Part shown: positions 9,480-17,598 of the stretch, piece by piece
Layout: each line of letters begins with the position of its first letter
How positions within the stretch are numbered: position 1 is the first letter of the stretch
IMG/VR virus record: IMGVR_UViG_3300027983_000028
Coordinates: 1 to 44,195 of that record
Direction: 5' to 3' (one strand)
Length of the DNA stretch: 44,195 bases
From: a virus
Notes under the pieces: generated by a model
Database searches by the model: none
What the model was told of the DNA's origin: nothing
What the model saw: the letters and a program-made list of their open reading frames with translations, nothing else
Position numbers and translations under genes: made by a program

Positions 9480-10420
9480 TGATAATTCTCCGGAAGAATA
9501 TACAGTTCTGCTTCATCTGAGTCGAAGTCACGCACAATATTCTTGTAGTTGTCTGCCATAGGCTTTATCACTTGTAGCTCTTGAAACTTACCATACGCCA
9601 CACAGAGTTCGACAGCGAGCCCGTAGATTAGGGGCATTGTCCACTCTGTTGGATAATCTAAAGAATCCGTGGAACTGTCGACATCCTCAATGGCCTCATG
9701 ATATGTGAATTCTAGTATTACGTCTACGTCATCAGGACGAGGGAATAGGCTAACAGTGCCGGCCCCTAACAGTTTTTCATAATGATAGTTGATTGGTTTG
9801 CCGTCTGTGGTTTTAATCGGAATACTATTGTATTCATCATAACCAATTTGATTCATCTCAATAGCGACAGTGTTGTTTAAATCATATGTGTTCATGTCGA
9901 GGATTCTAAGGGGTCTGTCAGCTATCTTCGTCGTGTAAACGACAACTGTGGCTCCTGACGCTGCTGCGGCTGTTAGCGTGGCCGTTACAGTGATTTGTGT
10001 GGCAGAATCTACAGACACGATAGTTGTCCACTGTCGTGTGCCGTCGTCTAGTTCTATGCCTACGTAGTCGGCTGCTGTCATGCCTGTGCTTGATGTTACA
10101 GACAGTATTGTTTGACCTAATGCTTCGGCTGCTGACAATGTCGTATTGACATATGAGTTTGTAGCATGCTCTGCCGTAGTACTACTTAGTGAATATTCCT
10201 TGTCTTGATATGCAGGGAACAAGTAGGCTCGCCTTCGATTCCACAGTTGTATCCCTTCGGCTTGCCACAGCTTCATCATACTCTGTAGCATCACTACAGC
10301 GAAAGCATTGTCGTCTGCCCTGGGGGTTTGATTAAGGTTAACCACGTTGGCTAAATGCATGGCTCTTTTTATTAATGTGTCTCTGTCGAGAGCAAAGTTG
10401 TAACTACCCGAAGTGCTCAA
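9476..10420 (-). CDS. P22 gp4-like neck (head-to-tail) protein
   Basis: 314 aa. Helical N-terminus (DRDTLIKRAMHLANVVNLNQ, then MMKLWQAEGIQLW) and C-terminal PTEWTMPLIYGLAVELC match the gp4 family that binds under the portal. Residues about 85-165 form a Thr/Ser/Ala-rich beta insert that makes it longer than P22 gp4 (166 aa). The start is TTG at 10420, with GAGG upstream; no ATG in frame fits better. The gp10-like gene follows with a 4-base overlap. Confidence 0.75.
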   Translation of the reverse strand: MSTSGSYNFALDRDTLIKRAMHLANVVNLNQTPRADDNAFAVVMLQSMMKLWQAEGIQLWNRRRAYLFPAYQDKEYSLSSTTAEHATNSYVNTTLSAAEALGQTILSVTSSTGMTAADYVGIELDDGTRQWTTIVSVDSATQITVTATLTAAAASGATVVVYTTKIADRPLRILDMNTYDLNNTVAIEMNQIGYDEYNSIPIKTTDGKPINYHYEKLLGAGTVSLFPRPDDVDVILEFTYHEAIEDVDSSTDSLDYPTEWTMPLIYGLAVELCVAYGKFQELQVIKPMADNYKNIVRDFDSDEAELYILPENYQ

Positions 10421-10422
10421 TG

Positions 10423-10728
10423 TTATTTCCTCATTAATTTCTTACGTTCTTGAATAGCTTCTGCTATGTATTCTTCAATTGTTTGTCTTGCCCATATCCA
10501 ATACCATCTAAGCGAAGGCATACTACCGAAATATGTTTTGCCGTCTCTGGGGCTGTCCCATTCGTTACCAAATTGTTTTCTATGAGGGAGAGAGTCATAT
10601 AGGCCGCAATGAAGGGCCTTCTTAACGGCGCTGCGCTCTCTTCTGTGCTCACCCTTACTCCAGGCATGTTGTGACTTTCTCGTAGCACTAAGGCCGCATA
10701 TGGGCGTTTTACGTCTGCTTCTACTCAT
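10423..10728 (-). CDS. Small basic phage protein (SRSRRKTPI type)
   Basis: 101 aa, very basic. It opens MSRSRRKTPICGLSATRKSQ, a start I recognise from many small phage proteins of unknown function. It contains several Trp residues (SLRWYWIWARQTIEEYI). Strong RBS GGAGG six bases before ATG. It sits between a membrane-protein gene and the neck genes. No function assigned. Confidence 0.7.
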   Translation of the reverse strand: MSRSRRKTPICGLSATRKSQHAWSKGEHRRERSAVKKALHCGLYDSLPHRKQFGNEWDSPRDGKTYFGSMPSLRWYWIWARQTIEEYIAEAIQERKKLMRK

Positions 10729-10737
10729 GTTGTCCTC

Positions 10738-10762
10738 CTATGTTATACTTAGTATAGCATAG
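10738..10762. repeat. 25-bp imperfect palindrome
   Basis: Arms CTATGTTATACT and AGTATAGCATAG around one central base, with a single mismatch. It covers the end of the upstream membrane-protein gene and the run-up to the RBS of the next gene. It could be an RNA hairpin controlling translation, or a protein-binding site. Confidence 0.5.
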
Positions 10763-11024
10763 AAAGGAATTGCTCGAATACATACTTAAGTGCGAAAGGA
10801 GTGGCCACGCCTGCTACGCCACCTACTATTGTAGCAAGGAAGTCCATCAGCTCTACACCATGGGTTGTTCCAAAATACTTATTTGCTAGAAAGTCATATG
10901 CTTCCTTAGACGCCCCCACCACTACGACACAAGCTAGTGCCGTAATAGGGGAATAATAGAACGTTGCCGCTAAGCAATACCCCACTAAGAAGTGGAGGAG
11001 CTTATCTATTTTGATGAAGTTCAT
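10749..11024 (-). CDS. Small membrane protein, DK..H...GKE-like motif
   Basis: 91 aa with two to three likely membrane segments (residues 8-25, 27-40, 62-85). IKIDKLLHFLVGY and VVGASKEAYDFL carry charged residues inside a membrane context, an arrangement seen in small phage membrane proteins. It could take part in lysis or host membrane change; no family name is certain. Two bases separate it from the upstream 50-aa gene. Confidence 0.55.
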   Translation of the reverse strand: MNFIKIDKLLHFLVGYCLAATFYYSPITALACVVVVGASKEAYDFLANKYFGTTHGVELMDFLATIVGGVAGVATPFALKYVFEQFLSMLY

Positions 11025-11026
11025 GT

Positions 11027-11179
11027 CTACTTCCTTAAATACTGAGCAGCTAACTTAGCATATCCTGCCATTGTGTCTTTTATCTCTGTTGCTTTCTTCT
11101 GTATCATAATTCCTAAATAGGCCGTAATGCCTACCCAAAGGATTGTGTATAATACAAATAATACAATTAATGTTTCCAT
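11027..11179 (-). CDS. 50-aa single-pass membrane protein
   Basis: METLIVLFVLYTILWVGITA begins a clear membrane segment (residues 3-25), followed by a charged helical tail (QKKATEIKDTMAGYAK). RBS TTAGGAA eight bases upstream. It starts three bases after the upstream stop and ends two bases before the next ATG, so it fills the gap exactly. It could be a small holin or spanin-like protein, which is inference from topology only. Confidence 0.6.
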   Translation of the reverse strand: METLIVLFVLYTILWVGITAYLGIMIQKKATEIKDTMAGYAKLAAQYLRK

Positions 11180-11181
11180 GT

Positions 11182-11463
11182 TTATGTTCCTAAGTTAGTT
11201 GCTGTCTCGAAATCAATTACAGCCGTTCCATTAGTGGTGGTTGTGTGATTGATTCGTGTGTATGGGATGTTCTTCTCTAAGCGTGGCGTGTAAGGGATGA
11301 GGCCGTAGTCTATCTTGTCTACGTCATTGGGGCAGACAACTAAGCCTCCCCTTCCTGTGTACGTAGAAAGCTTTGTAGACTCTGAGGCATAACATTTCTG
11401 TCCACATATGTCACAGAATAGTACCCAATCTCCTTTTCTCCCTGGACTAAATCTATCGCTCAT
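11182..11463 (-). CDS. Zinc-ribbon-like protein of the neck region
   Basis: 93 aa. FCDICGQKCYASE has a CxxC pair plus a further Cys, with a fourth Cys in GLVVCPNDVD, so a zinc-binding knuckle is plausible. The C-terminus is polar. Overlaps the upstream gene as ATGA. Proteins with this Zn-like N-terminus occur near phage neck genes; function unknown. Confidence 0.6.
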   Translation of the reverse strand: MSDRFSPGRKGDWVLFCDICGQKCYASESTKLSTYTGRGGLVVCPNDVDKIDYGLIPYTPRLEKNIPYTRINHTTTTNGTAVIDFETATNLGT

Positions 11464-11672
11464 TCTTTAGCCTTTAAGAAGGCCTTAGCGGCAGAGTCGC
11501 TTTCGAACAGCTCTTTGATTTTCACGTCGTCGAATGCTCCATATGTGAACACGTTCTTTCGATAGAATTCCACACCATCCTCTTTGTACACTGTCGATAC
11601 AATAACTGTGGCTTGCTTGGTTTCGTCATTTATTCCGGCCAATTTCGCAGGCAAAGTTTCTTTCGTTAACAT
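11460..11672 (-). CDS. Hypothetical 70-aa protein
   Basis: No family recognised. Mixed alpha/beta with VIVSTVYKEDGVEFYRK and an Ala/Lys-rich end. Good RBS (TTAGGAG) and tight coupling to the next gene support it as real. Confidence 0.55.
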   Translation of the reverse strand: MLTKETLPAKLAGINDETKQATVIVSTVYKEDGVEFYRKNVFTYGAFDDVKIKELFESDSAAKAFLKAKE

Positions 11673-11721
11673 TTGTCTCTCCTAATATGCTTGTTTGGGA
11701 ATGTCTTTTTTAATCCCCTTG

Positions 11722-12363
11722 TTATCGAACACGTCGTGCACCGATAGTTCCAAAAGTAAATGCTCCAGCAGTAGCAAATACAGCTTTAACCATTAAATAA
11801 ATAGTTGTTGTTGAAGAAATAGAAATTCGCTGAGGAACAATAGCCATAGATGTATCAAGCAAACCATTTCCAGTTCGTGGTTGAATCGTTGACCAATAAT
11901 GATTTGCTGGCAAAGTAGCGCTTGTTAAGTTTATGGAGCCAATTACCTGTGTGCACGTAGTAGTTCCCGAGAACGCAAAACCAACACAACCAAATACATC
12001 CCAATCACCCGCAGTTAACTCAATTGAAGTTACGTCGTAAATGGTGGCTGTAGTTAAAGCCGGAAATGCAGTTCTTGCTACGCTTGCCTGTACATACTCC
12101 CCCACACTCCCAGCATTCGCATTATTGTTTGTTGTGGTTCCGATAATGCCTGCTGTACTTGTGAAGTCTAGGCTTGTAGCACTGGCTGCTCCTAATACAG
12201 GGGTTGTGAAGCTAGGTGATACAGTGTCGCTAAGTATATCAAATACGTCTGCTGCTGTACCTACCTTTACGATTGCTCCGGCTGTTGTGTCTATCCAAAT
12301 ATCACCTACTTTCAAGTCATCACTTGCAACTGTCGGTGTGGCGGCCTGTTTGTATATCCGCAT
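11722..12363 (-). CDS. Fibre-like structural protein with beta jelly-roll C-terminus
   Basis: 213 aa. ATPTVASDDLKVGDIWIDTT is a common opening of phage fibre proteins. The C-terminal half (TIYDVTSIELTAGDWDVFGC and TTTIYLMVKAVFATAGAFTF) is a pattern found in small fibre or head-decoration jelly-rolls. Its site between capsid and neck genes suggests a head or neck fibre. The start ATG 12363 has no good RBS. A strong one lies before an in-frame 9-codon ORF immediately upstream that ends in TAA touching this ATG (see the separate entry). Confidence 0.6.
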   Translation of the reverse strand: MRIYKQAATPTVASDDLKVGDIWIDTTAGAIVKVGTAADVFDILSDTVSPSFTTPVLGAASATSLDFTSTAGIIGTTTNNNANAGSVGEYVQASVARTAFPALTTATIYDVTSIELTAGDWDVFGCVGFAFSGTTTCTQVIGSINLTSATLPANHYWSTIQPRTGNGLLDTSMAIVPQRISISSTTTIYLMVKAVFATAGAFTFGTIGARRVR

Positions 12364-12393
12364 TTAATTGTAACTTTTTACCCAACGGGCCAT
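12364..12393 (-). other. In-frame 9-codon leader ORF ended by TAA before the fibre-like gene
   Basis: ATG 12393 with the strong RBS AAGGAG encodes MARWVKSYN, then TAA at 12366-12364, followed immediately and in the same frame by the ATG of the fibre-like gene. Without that TAA the product would start MARWVKSYN. It may be a termination-reinitiation leader, a nonsense mutation, or a sequence error. Confidence 0.5.
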
Positions 12394-12434
12394 GCTCTAT
12401 TCTCCTTGAATGTCATGTAATGGGACTTCTCGCC

Positions 12435-12824
12435 TCAGTCTTTGAAGCGTACGTATAATGTGATGTCGTATCCGTCACCACTTGTTTGGTTCTCTGTAGT
12501 GAGAAGAATATCTCCCGCACCACCTGTTTCAACGTCTACCAGTCGGCCACTCTTACGCCAGTCCATCACTCCGTGTCCTTGTAGAATTGCTATTGTTTCG
12601 TCTGTTGTATGATCCCACTGTAACGCCACTTTCATTGAAAAAACATCATAGACAATCTTCTCAATAGCTAAATGTGTGGGCTCTAGTCCGTTAGGTCCTG
12701 TAAATGTGGACTTATCCACTTTTATAACAGCTGCTTCCCCTGTGCCGTCTGAATCGTTTGTTAAATGTATTGTAGCCCTGTTAGGGGACAAGAATACGGT
12801 TTTTGTAGTCACTGCGTCTGCCAT
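12435..12824 (-). CDS. Hypothetical structural protein, possibly head decoration
   Basis: 129 aa, beta-rich (VFLSPNRATIHLTNDSDGTG and ILLTTENQTSGDGYDITLYV). RBS GGAGCAAATAAATG. It lies within the capsid-to-neck stretch, behind a terminator-like hairpin. Function inferred only from position. Confidence 0.55.
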   Translation of the reverse strand: MADAVTTKTVFLSPNRATIHLTNDSDGTGEAAVIKVDKSTFTGPNGLEPTHLAIEKIVYDVFSMKVALQWDHTTDETIAILQGHGVMDWRKSGRLVDVETGGAGDILLTTENQTSGDGYDITLYVRFKD

Positions 12825-12847
12825 TTATTTGCTCCAATTAGGCTTTG

Positions 12848-12912
12848 TTCCCGTTCGGGTATATTATGTTGTTCACTACTAGTAATATAGCCTTTTATTC
12901 CCGTTCGGGAAT
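12848..12912. repeat. Pair of CCCGTTCGGG hairpins
   Basis: TTCCCGTTCGGG at 12848-12859 and the perfect palindrome ATTCCCGTTCGGGAAT at 12897-12912 each fold as a short stem with a GTTC loop. They occupy the gene gap downstream of the beta-helix gene, next to a terminator-like hairpin, and may shape mRNA 3' ends or stability. Confidence 0.5.
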
Positions 12913-12914
12913 TA

Positions 12915-12941
12915 TAAATAAGGGCCTCCCCGAAAGGAGGC
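12915..12941 (-). terminator. Terminator-like hairpin after the beta-helix gene
   Basis: Read on the minus strand: GCCTCC TTTCGG GGAGGC, then CCTTATTTAT. A six-pair GC-rich stem with a weak U-rich tail, 17 bases after the stop of the beta-helix gene. It probably attenuates rather than fully stops late transcription, since neck genes follow. Confidence 0.5.
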
Positions 12942-12957
12942 AGAAGAACGTTAGTTC

Positions 12958-13926
12958 TTAATCGTCTGCTGAAGCTGTAACCGAAGCGGCTCCACTTCTT
13001 AACACAGAGGAGGTTGATGCGCCTACGTCTTCGCCAGCATAGTTTTCTGAGAAGTACATGGTGTCTGCTACGGATTGTAACACAATGGATGCTACATTAC
13101 ACAAGAATGTGTTCCTTCGAACAACCCCTGTAGTTCCTGTTAGCATCTCGATTACTTCCACTGTACCGACGTTACCTGATGCTCCATTGATGAGCATATT
13201 ATCTTCAATATACACTTCTGTGGACAGTGTGGTGATACCAGCGATGCATGCTTGAGAGTAGTCGCCTACAATCCTATTGCGTCGAATATCAACACCGGCT
13301 GAGGCTCCAGATATTCTTAGACCTACTGCTGCTCCCCCGAGTCCCATATCAATAACACAGTCTTCCATAATGAGGCCGTCACACCCTGCTAGTACGTTAA
13401 CCGCCACTAAGAATTCATCTGTAGTAGTGGTTTCTACGTCAAACGTACAATCTTTAACTAAACAGTCTGTAGCTGCTGCTGACACTCTCAGCCCGTTAGT
13501 TATGGCCGATACGTTGGCATGAAAGTTCATGTTTATAATGGAAACATTACTGGCTCCTACATCTACGATACCTGCTGTAGCTGTGAAGTCAAAGCGTGCT
13601 TGTTTAGCTCCTCGGCCTAAACCGATGAGCGTTACGCCTGCTACATCAAAGTCAACTGTAGCGTCTGCTATAACAGTTTCAACGTGTCCAGGCATAACGT
13701 AAATTACGTCGCCTCGGTTTGCTGTACATTTACCTATAGCGGCATCAACTGTTAGAAATGGTTTTTGATACGTACCTGGATTAGCATCTGAACCGCCGAT
13801 GCCTTTGTCTACTAGTACGCCTGAATTATTCACCCAAAACACTTTACCTGGATGTGGCATCTCTACGGGAACTCCCCGAATAGATACACCTTGGGCAAAA
13901 CCTGTTGGATAGTTTGAAATTGGCAT
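12958..13926 (-). CDS. Right-handed beta-helix protein adjoining the coat gene
   Basis: 322 aa. Residues 40-75 (GGSDANPGTYQKPFLTVDAA, then GDVIYVMPGHVET) are the usual entry to a pectate-lyase-type parallel beta-helix. Rungs follow with regular spacing (VSIINMNFHANVSAI, CLVKDCTFDVET, GLIMEDCVIDMG, VDIRRNRIVGD, VYIEDNMLING). Lying directly behind the coat gene, it is likely a capsid decoration or head fibre rather than a tailspike. No catalytic residues identified. Confidence 0.65.
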   Translation of the reverse strand: MPISNYPTGFAQGVSIRGVPVEMPHPGKVFWVNNSGVLVDKGIGGSDANPGTYQKPFLTVDAAIGKCTANRGDVIYVMPGHVETVIADATVDFDVAGVTLIGLGRGAKQARFDFTATAGIVDVGASNVSIINMNFHANVSAITNGLRVSAAATDCLVKDCTFDVETTTTDEFLVAVNVLAGCDGLIMEDCVIDMGLGGAAVGLRISGASAGVDIRRNRIVGDYSQACIAGITTLSTEVYIEDNMLINGASGNVGTVEVIEMLTGTTGVVRRNTFLCNVASIVLQSVADTMYFSENYAGEDVGASTSSVLRSGAASVTASADD

Positions 13927-13959
13927 TTTGTTGCTCCTAATTTACCCCTGTGGGGAGGG

Positions 13960-13982
13960 GCTATCAAGGATTCCTTGACAGC
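13960..13982 (-). other. Strong hairpin after the coat gene
   Basis: GCTGTCAAGG and CCTTGATAGC pair over ten bases (one G-U) around the loop AAT, 15 bases past the coat stop. A second small CCCC/GGGG hairpin lies next to it. Hairpins here commonly stabilise coat mRNA or limit read-through. There is no U-tract. Confidence 0.55.
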
Positions 13983-13997
13983 TCCTATACAAATTGT

Positions 13998-14915
13998 TTA
14001 CGCGCCTGGCGTACCAACAATACCTCTCCAATCATTGAAGAGCATACGATAACGTTCATAAATACTCACGACCATGTCGTAGGTGTATGGATCGTTATGT
14101 TCTTTACGTTGTAGGCCTTTACGGCTAACTTCGATGAGAGAATCGTCTGCATCAGTGGTGAGGAACCATGCATCGTTGTCTGTGAGTCGTTTCCAGACCA
14201 AATAGCCGTCTACGTCTCCACTTTCATTGATTGCCATTACGTTCCTGTTGGCACTGTCAATCTGATACTTACCTTTCATAATGCGACATGCTTCATACTT
14301 GAGTGCTGTTGGCACTACGAGTTTTTTAGCATTGTACATTGATTTGAGGCCGTCTGGATTGAGGAAATTATCTACAAGAATCGAAGCTGCTTCTAACGCA
14401 TCTTCTGATAAATCAGCTGCTGTTGCTAGAACGTTCGAACTTGTGCCACCTGCTTGAAGTGGATGATCGCCTGCACAAAGCACTTTACCATCTGGGCCTG
14501 TTTCGCCTGAGGTGAATGCATTGTTGAGAATTGCTGCTCGTTGCTCATCCTTGGTGTATACGAGAGATTGTGCAATCCCTTTGGCATACATTGGGAGGAG
14601 GTCTTGATAAACATTATCTTCAATAGACTCCATCGTCAAACGAGCTGCTTTCACGTACGTGTGCACTGCCCATCGAGTGTTGGACTCTTGGTCAATACTA
14701 TCATAAGTGATAGCTGAGCCTTCACCTTTACGTGACGCTTGACCCATTCCAGCGAGCATTACAGATTCGTAGAACCCTTTGTCGCTATCCTTTTTAGTAA
14801 AGATTTGTTCACCAACTGTGCCGTACATTTTTTGAAAATGCTTAACAAAGTCATCAACTCCATATTGTAACGCACGTGGTATACTACCAGTGGTGTGTCT
14901 TCCTGAATTAGCCAT
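13998..14915 (-). CDS. Major capsid protein (Mu gpT-like, HK97 fold)
   Basis: 305 aa. The sequence fits the Mu-like gpT coat family: VHTYVKAARLTMESIEDNVY, then LPMYAKGIAQSLVYTKDEQ, LNNAF and VLCAGDHPLQAGGTSSN, with C-terminal NDPYTYDMVVSIYERYRM. It lies downstream of portal, scaffold and a decoration-like gene. Good RBS (AGGAG nine bases before ATG). Unlike P22, whose coat protein is larger, this is a compact HK97-type coat. Confidence 0.8.
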   Translation of the reverse strand: MANSGRHTTGSIPRALQYGVDDFVKHFQKMYGTVGEQIFTKKDSDKGFYESVMLAGMGQASRKGEGSAITYDSIDQESNTRWAVHTYVKAARLTMESIEDNVYQDLLPMYAKGIAQSLVYTKDEQRAAILNNAFTSGETGPDGKVLCAGDHPLQAGGTSSNVLATAADLSEDALEAASILVDNFLNPDGLKSMYNAKKLVVPTALKYEACRIMKGKYQIDSANRNVMAINESGDVDGYLVWKRLTDNDAWFLTTDADDSLIEVSRKGLQRKEHNDPYTYDMVVSIYERYRMLFNDWRGIVGTPGA

Positions 14916-14918
14916 TTA

Positions 14919-15515
14919 CTATACTCCTGCTGAACCAGCTTCTGCACCTAAGATAGGTTGGTTAATACGCACTAACAAATCTACGTTAGCTGTTCCGAAC
15001 GCGTTATCTGGTCGGTCTACAATACCCACAATTTTAACTTGTAATCCTGCGGCGGTATTTTTGGTGCTAGTGTCTAACTCCATAGCAGACATACCTGTAA
15101 TGGCATTACCTGCGCCCACTACTAAGTCGGCATTTAAGCCTACGTCGGTAGCTGCTGCGTTGCCTCCATCTGCATCTGATTGGATGCGATATACATCTTG
15201 GTGGTTGGCAGGTTTAACTAGCGCGTACATTGCTGTACTTGCTTTTCTGTGTCGAATACTTAAATCCGCACCTGTTGATACCCAGTGAGGCATAAAGCCC
15301 ATCACTACCCCATAAATAGGGTCGGTGGCTGCTGCTTGGATTACAGTGGGGGCAATTGGACATCCTACTACATTACCTGCTGACCCTGCTAGTTTTACAG
15401 CGTCTCCGATAAATGTTGCAGTGCCGTCACCTGAGGCTATAAAGCAAAGTTCTAAGGGTGTTTTGGAAGTGTCTTCGTGAAGAGCGAGTCCAAACGCACC
15501 ATCTACATTCGCCAT
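14919..15515 (-). CDS. Probable head decoration/stabilisation protein
   Basis: 198 aa, beta-rich, Ala/Gly-rich (FIASGDGTATFIGDAVKLAG and PIYGVVMGFMPHWVSTGADL). It is placed just before the coat gene and ends four bases before it. This pairing of an approximately 200-aa beta protein with a coat protein is typical of phage capsid cement proteins; the assignment is by context. Confidence 0.55.
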   Translation of the reverse strand: MANVDGAFGLALHEDTSKTPLELCFIASGDGTATFIGDAVKLAGSAGNVVGCPIAPTVIQAAATDPIYGVVMGFMPHWVSTGADLSIRHRKASTAMYALVKPANHQDVYRIQSDADGGNAAATDVGLNADLVVGAGNAITGMSAMELDTSTKNTAAGLQVKIVGIVDRPDNAFGTANVDLLVRINQPILGAEAGSAGV

Positions 15516-15549
15516 TGTTTGTTTCTCCTAAAATTGAATGTGAAGGGAA

Positions 15550-16005
15550 CTAAATGTTACCTTCGTTAATTTCAGCATCCACAGTTTTGATGTTGTTTCC
15601 GTCCCGTGTAACCTTTCCGCCTCGTTTCTCAATGTTCCGAACATGCAGGTTATCATTATATGCTTTCTTGCTCAACTCGTTTTCTGCGCGTTGGGTTTTG
15701 AGGCATCTCATGAGAACTTGTTCGTGTCCATCAATAGTGTTTTGGATACAAGGCTTAGGTCGAAGAGAATCTCCGTCCTTTGAGTTGGGGGTGAAGTCCC
15801 TATCGTCTTTTGTGTTTGACGTAGTTTCTACCACTTCCCAGCCCATCTTGATATACCGTTCCACTTTGTTGCGGTCGTGTCTGTGGGTGAAAATAACATA
15901 TTTGTATTCGTATTCTGGATCGTAGTCTTCTTCTCGAACCTGGTGAATATCTGTTACAAATAATGTGGGTCTGAATTCCTCTCGTAATTTTTCTTTCTTA
16001 GCCAT
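15550..16005 (-). CDS. Hypothetical capsid-cluster protein
   Basis: 151 aa, charged, with YKYVIFTHRHDRNKVERYIK, then MGWEVVETT. Overlaps the scaffold stop by one base (TAATG). A small virion or assembly protein is plausible. No family recognised. Confidence 0.55.
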   Translation of the reverse strand: MAKKEKLREEFRPTLFVTDIHQVREEDYDPEYEYKYVIFTHRHDRNKVERYIKMGWEVVETTSNTKDDRDFTPNSKDGDSLRPKPCIQNTIDGHEQVLMRCLKTQRAENELSKKAYNDNLHVRNIEKRGGKVTRDGNNIKTVDAEINEGNI

Positions 16006-16907
16006 TACAATTCTCCGTCTTTTCTAAGTTGTGAAATAAAATCTGCTTGTGTATATTGTCTATTACCTTGAGACTCGATGATTCGTTTGGTCGCTTGGTA
16101 TGTATCCTTTAGGTCCTGTGACAATCCTCGAAAGGCTCTGTCTGGACTGGCTGTTCCTGCTGCTGATTTATTCACTGCCGACTGAGAATGAGACATCTGA
16201 GGTGCTCTGGACCTTGATTGGCCTAGTACACGATCTGGATGTTCATATTGCATACGCTTTTCAATCTTTTCTGCTAACTCTTCATAGGTAGCATTTGGAT
16301 ATATGGACTTTAGTTCTTCGTCTATCTGCACGGCTTTCCTTTGTAGATCAGGATTCTGATCATTGAACCAATGCTTGTTTCGCTCATGAAACTGATTAAG
16401 TGCTGCCTGTTGCGCACCCTGCATACTTTGTTGTTGATTGTTTTGTTCTAATGTCTCAGCTCGCGTTATCTCTTTAGTGTAATGCGCCACTGCGTCCATG
16501 TCCATGTCGTCTTTAGCCATAGCTAATCGACCTTGGAGTTCTTGTTTAGCCCTATCGTATTCCCGTTGGGAGGTACGTTGCTGGTACTCAACAAGAGATT
16601 GAATCTCTCTATCCCTCGTATCTAACTTCTTACGCATAGAATAGATTTGTTCTAATATCTTTCCTGTCTTGTCGAATTCTTCAGGGGATTTATATTGGTC
16701 TGGATCTTTTCCCTGTGCGATCCATTCGTCCTTAGATAAGTGGCCATACTTCTTGGCTCTCTGAACGACATCGTCGTCTTCTTGTTCGTTATCCTGACTC
16801 TCGTGTTGTCCTTCTTCCTCGTGTTGACGTTCGTCAACGTGTTCGTCTTGCTGTTGCTCTTCTACAACGTCCTCTACACTTACAAGGTCATCTCTTTCTT
16901 CTTCCAT
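16005..16907 (-). CDS. Scaffolding protein
   Basis: 300 aa. An acidic N-terminus (residues 1-48 almost all Glu, Asp and Gln) is followed by a long coiled coil (residues 80-160) and a basic C-terminal end, the composition of P22-type scaffolds that line the procapsid and leave before DNA entry. It lies between portal and coat genes, as expected. RBS GGAG. No protease is fused to it. Confidence 0.75.
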   Translation of the reverse strand: MEEERDDLVSVEDVVEEQQQDEHVDERQHEEEGQHESQDNEQEDDDVVQRAKKYGHLSKDEWIAQGKDPDQYKSPEEFDKTGKILEQIYSMRKKLDTRDREIQSLVEYQQRTSQREYDRAKQELQGRLAMAKDDMDMDAVAHYTKEITRAETLEQNNQQQSMQGAQQAALNQFHERNKHWFNDQNPDLQRKAVQIDEELKSIYPNATYEELAEKIEKRMQYEHPDRVLGQSRSRAPQMSHSQSAVNKSAAGTASPDRAFRGLSQDLKDTYQATKRIIESQGNRQYTQADFISQLRKDGEL

Positions 16908-16924
16908 CTCAATTGCTCCTACTT

Positions 16925-17266
16925 TTAAGCTCTTTCAATAAATTTAATGCTGTCGTCTGTAACTAAGAAATACTCACCGTCATCGTCCATCTTAGCCGAC
17001 TGATACGCCACAAAGTGAATCATATCTCCAACATTGGGGGGACTAATGTCGTCTCCGTACTTCTCTTTATATCTCACGCCAAACGCATCTGTGGACATTT
17101 TTACCACTCTACCTCTACTGGAGGCGCTCGCAAATGCTTTTTCTTGTGTGATGATTATTAGGCTGTCTTCTGCCAATCCTAAATCCTTCTTTATTTGGGC
17201 TTGATCAATCTTAATGACAATGTGTCCATTGATTGGCTCTCCCTTCAGTATGTCACTCTCTTTCAC
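16925..17266 (-). CDS. GroES-like co-chaperonin
   Basis: 113 aa against about 97 in E. coli GroES. GHIVIKIDQ corresponds to the first strand, EDSLIIITQEKAFASASSRG to the mobile loop with an Ile-rich tripeptide, RVVKMSTDAFG to GEVLAVGNG, VGDMIHFVAY to VGDIVIF, and DGEYFLVTDDSIKFIERA to the closing strand of the family. It probably works with host GroEL to fold the coat protein, like T4 gp31. Starts at GTG 17266 with a strong RBS (AAGGAG). Confidence 0.6.
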   Translation of the reverse strand: MKESDILKGEPINGHIVIKIDQAQIKKDLGLAEDSLIIITQEKAFASASSRGRVVKMSTDAFGVRYKEKYGDDISPPNVGDMIHFVAYQSAKMDDDGEYFLVTDDSIKFIERA

Positions 17267-17343
17267 TTCTTTCTCCTTTATCTTACTGCTATGGTAGTAA
17301 TATACGGGAATCTTCTTTGTTTTTACTTAATTATGTTCATTTC

Positions 17344-17598
17344 TTAATCAATATCACTGCTATCGAGGTAATTTTCGTCTATTTCTTCCTTGATGTTCTT
17401 TATGAAAGAAACAGCACTGTTTAATCCTTCTAATACACCCACTTTGTGTGCGTAGTCCACGGCTATCTTATCTGCTGAGCCATGTTGTAAAAGGAATCCA
17501 CCTGCTATTGATTCTTGTAACTCTTTGGTTTTTTCTTCTAGTAGCTTAATCGCCACTCTCGTTTCGCTGCTGTTTAGCCATAAGTTCCAATCGTTCAC
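17344..17598 (-). CDS. 84-aa helical protein overlapping the portal gene
   Basis: Starts inside the portal gene (53-base overlap) in another frame. Helical, with EEKTKELQESIAGG and VSFIKNIKEEIDENYLD. Its position suggests an assembly helper, but no family is recognised. Confidence 0.55.
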   Translation of the reverse strand: MNDWNLWLNSSETRVAIKLLEEKTKELQESIAGGFLLQHGSADKIAVDYAHKVGVLEGLNSAVSFIKNIKEEIDENYLDSSDID

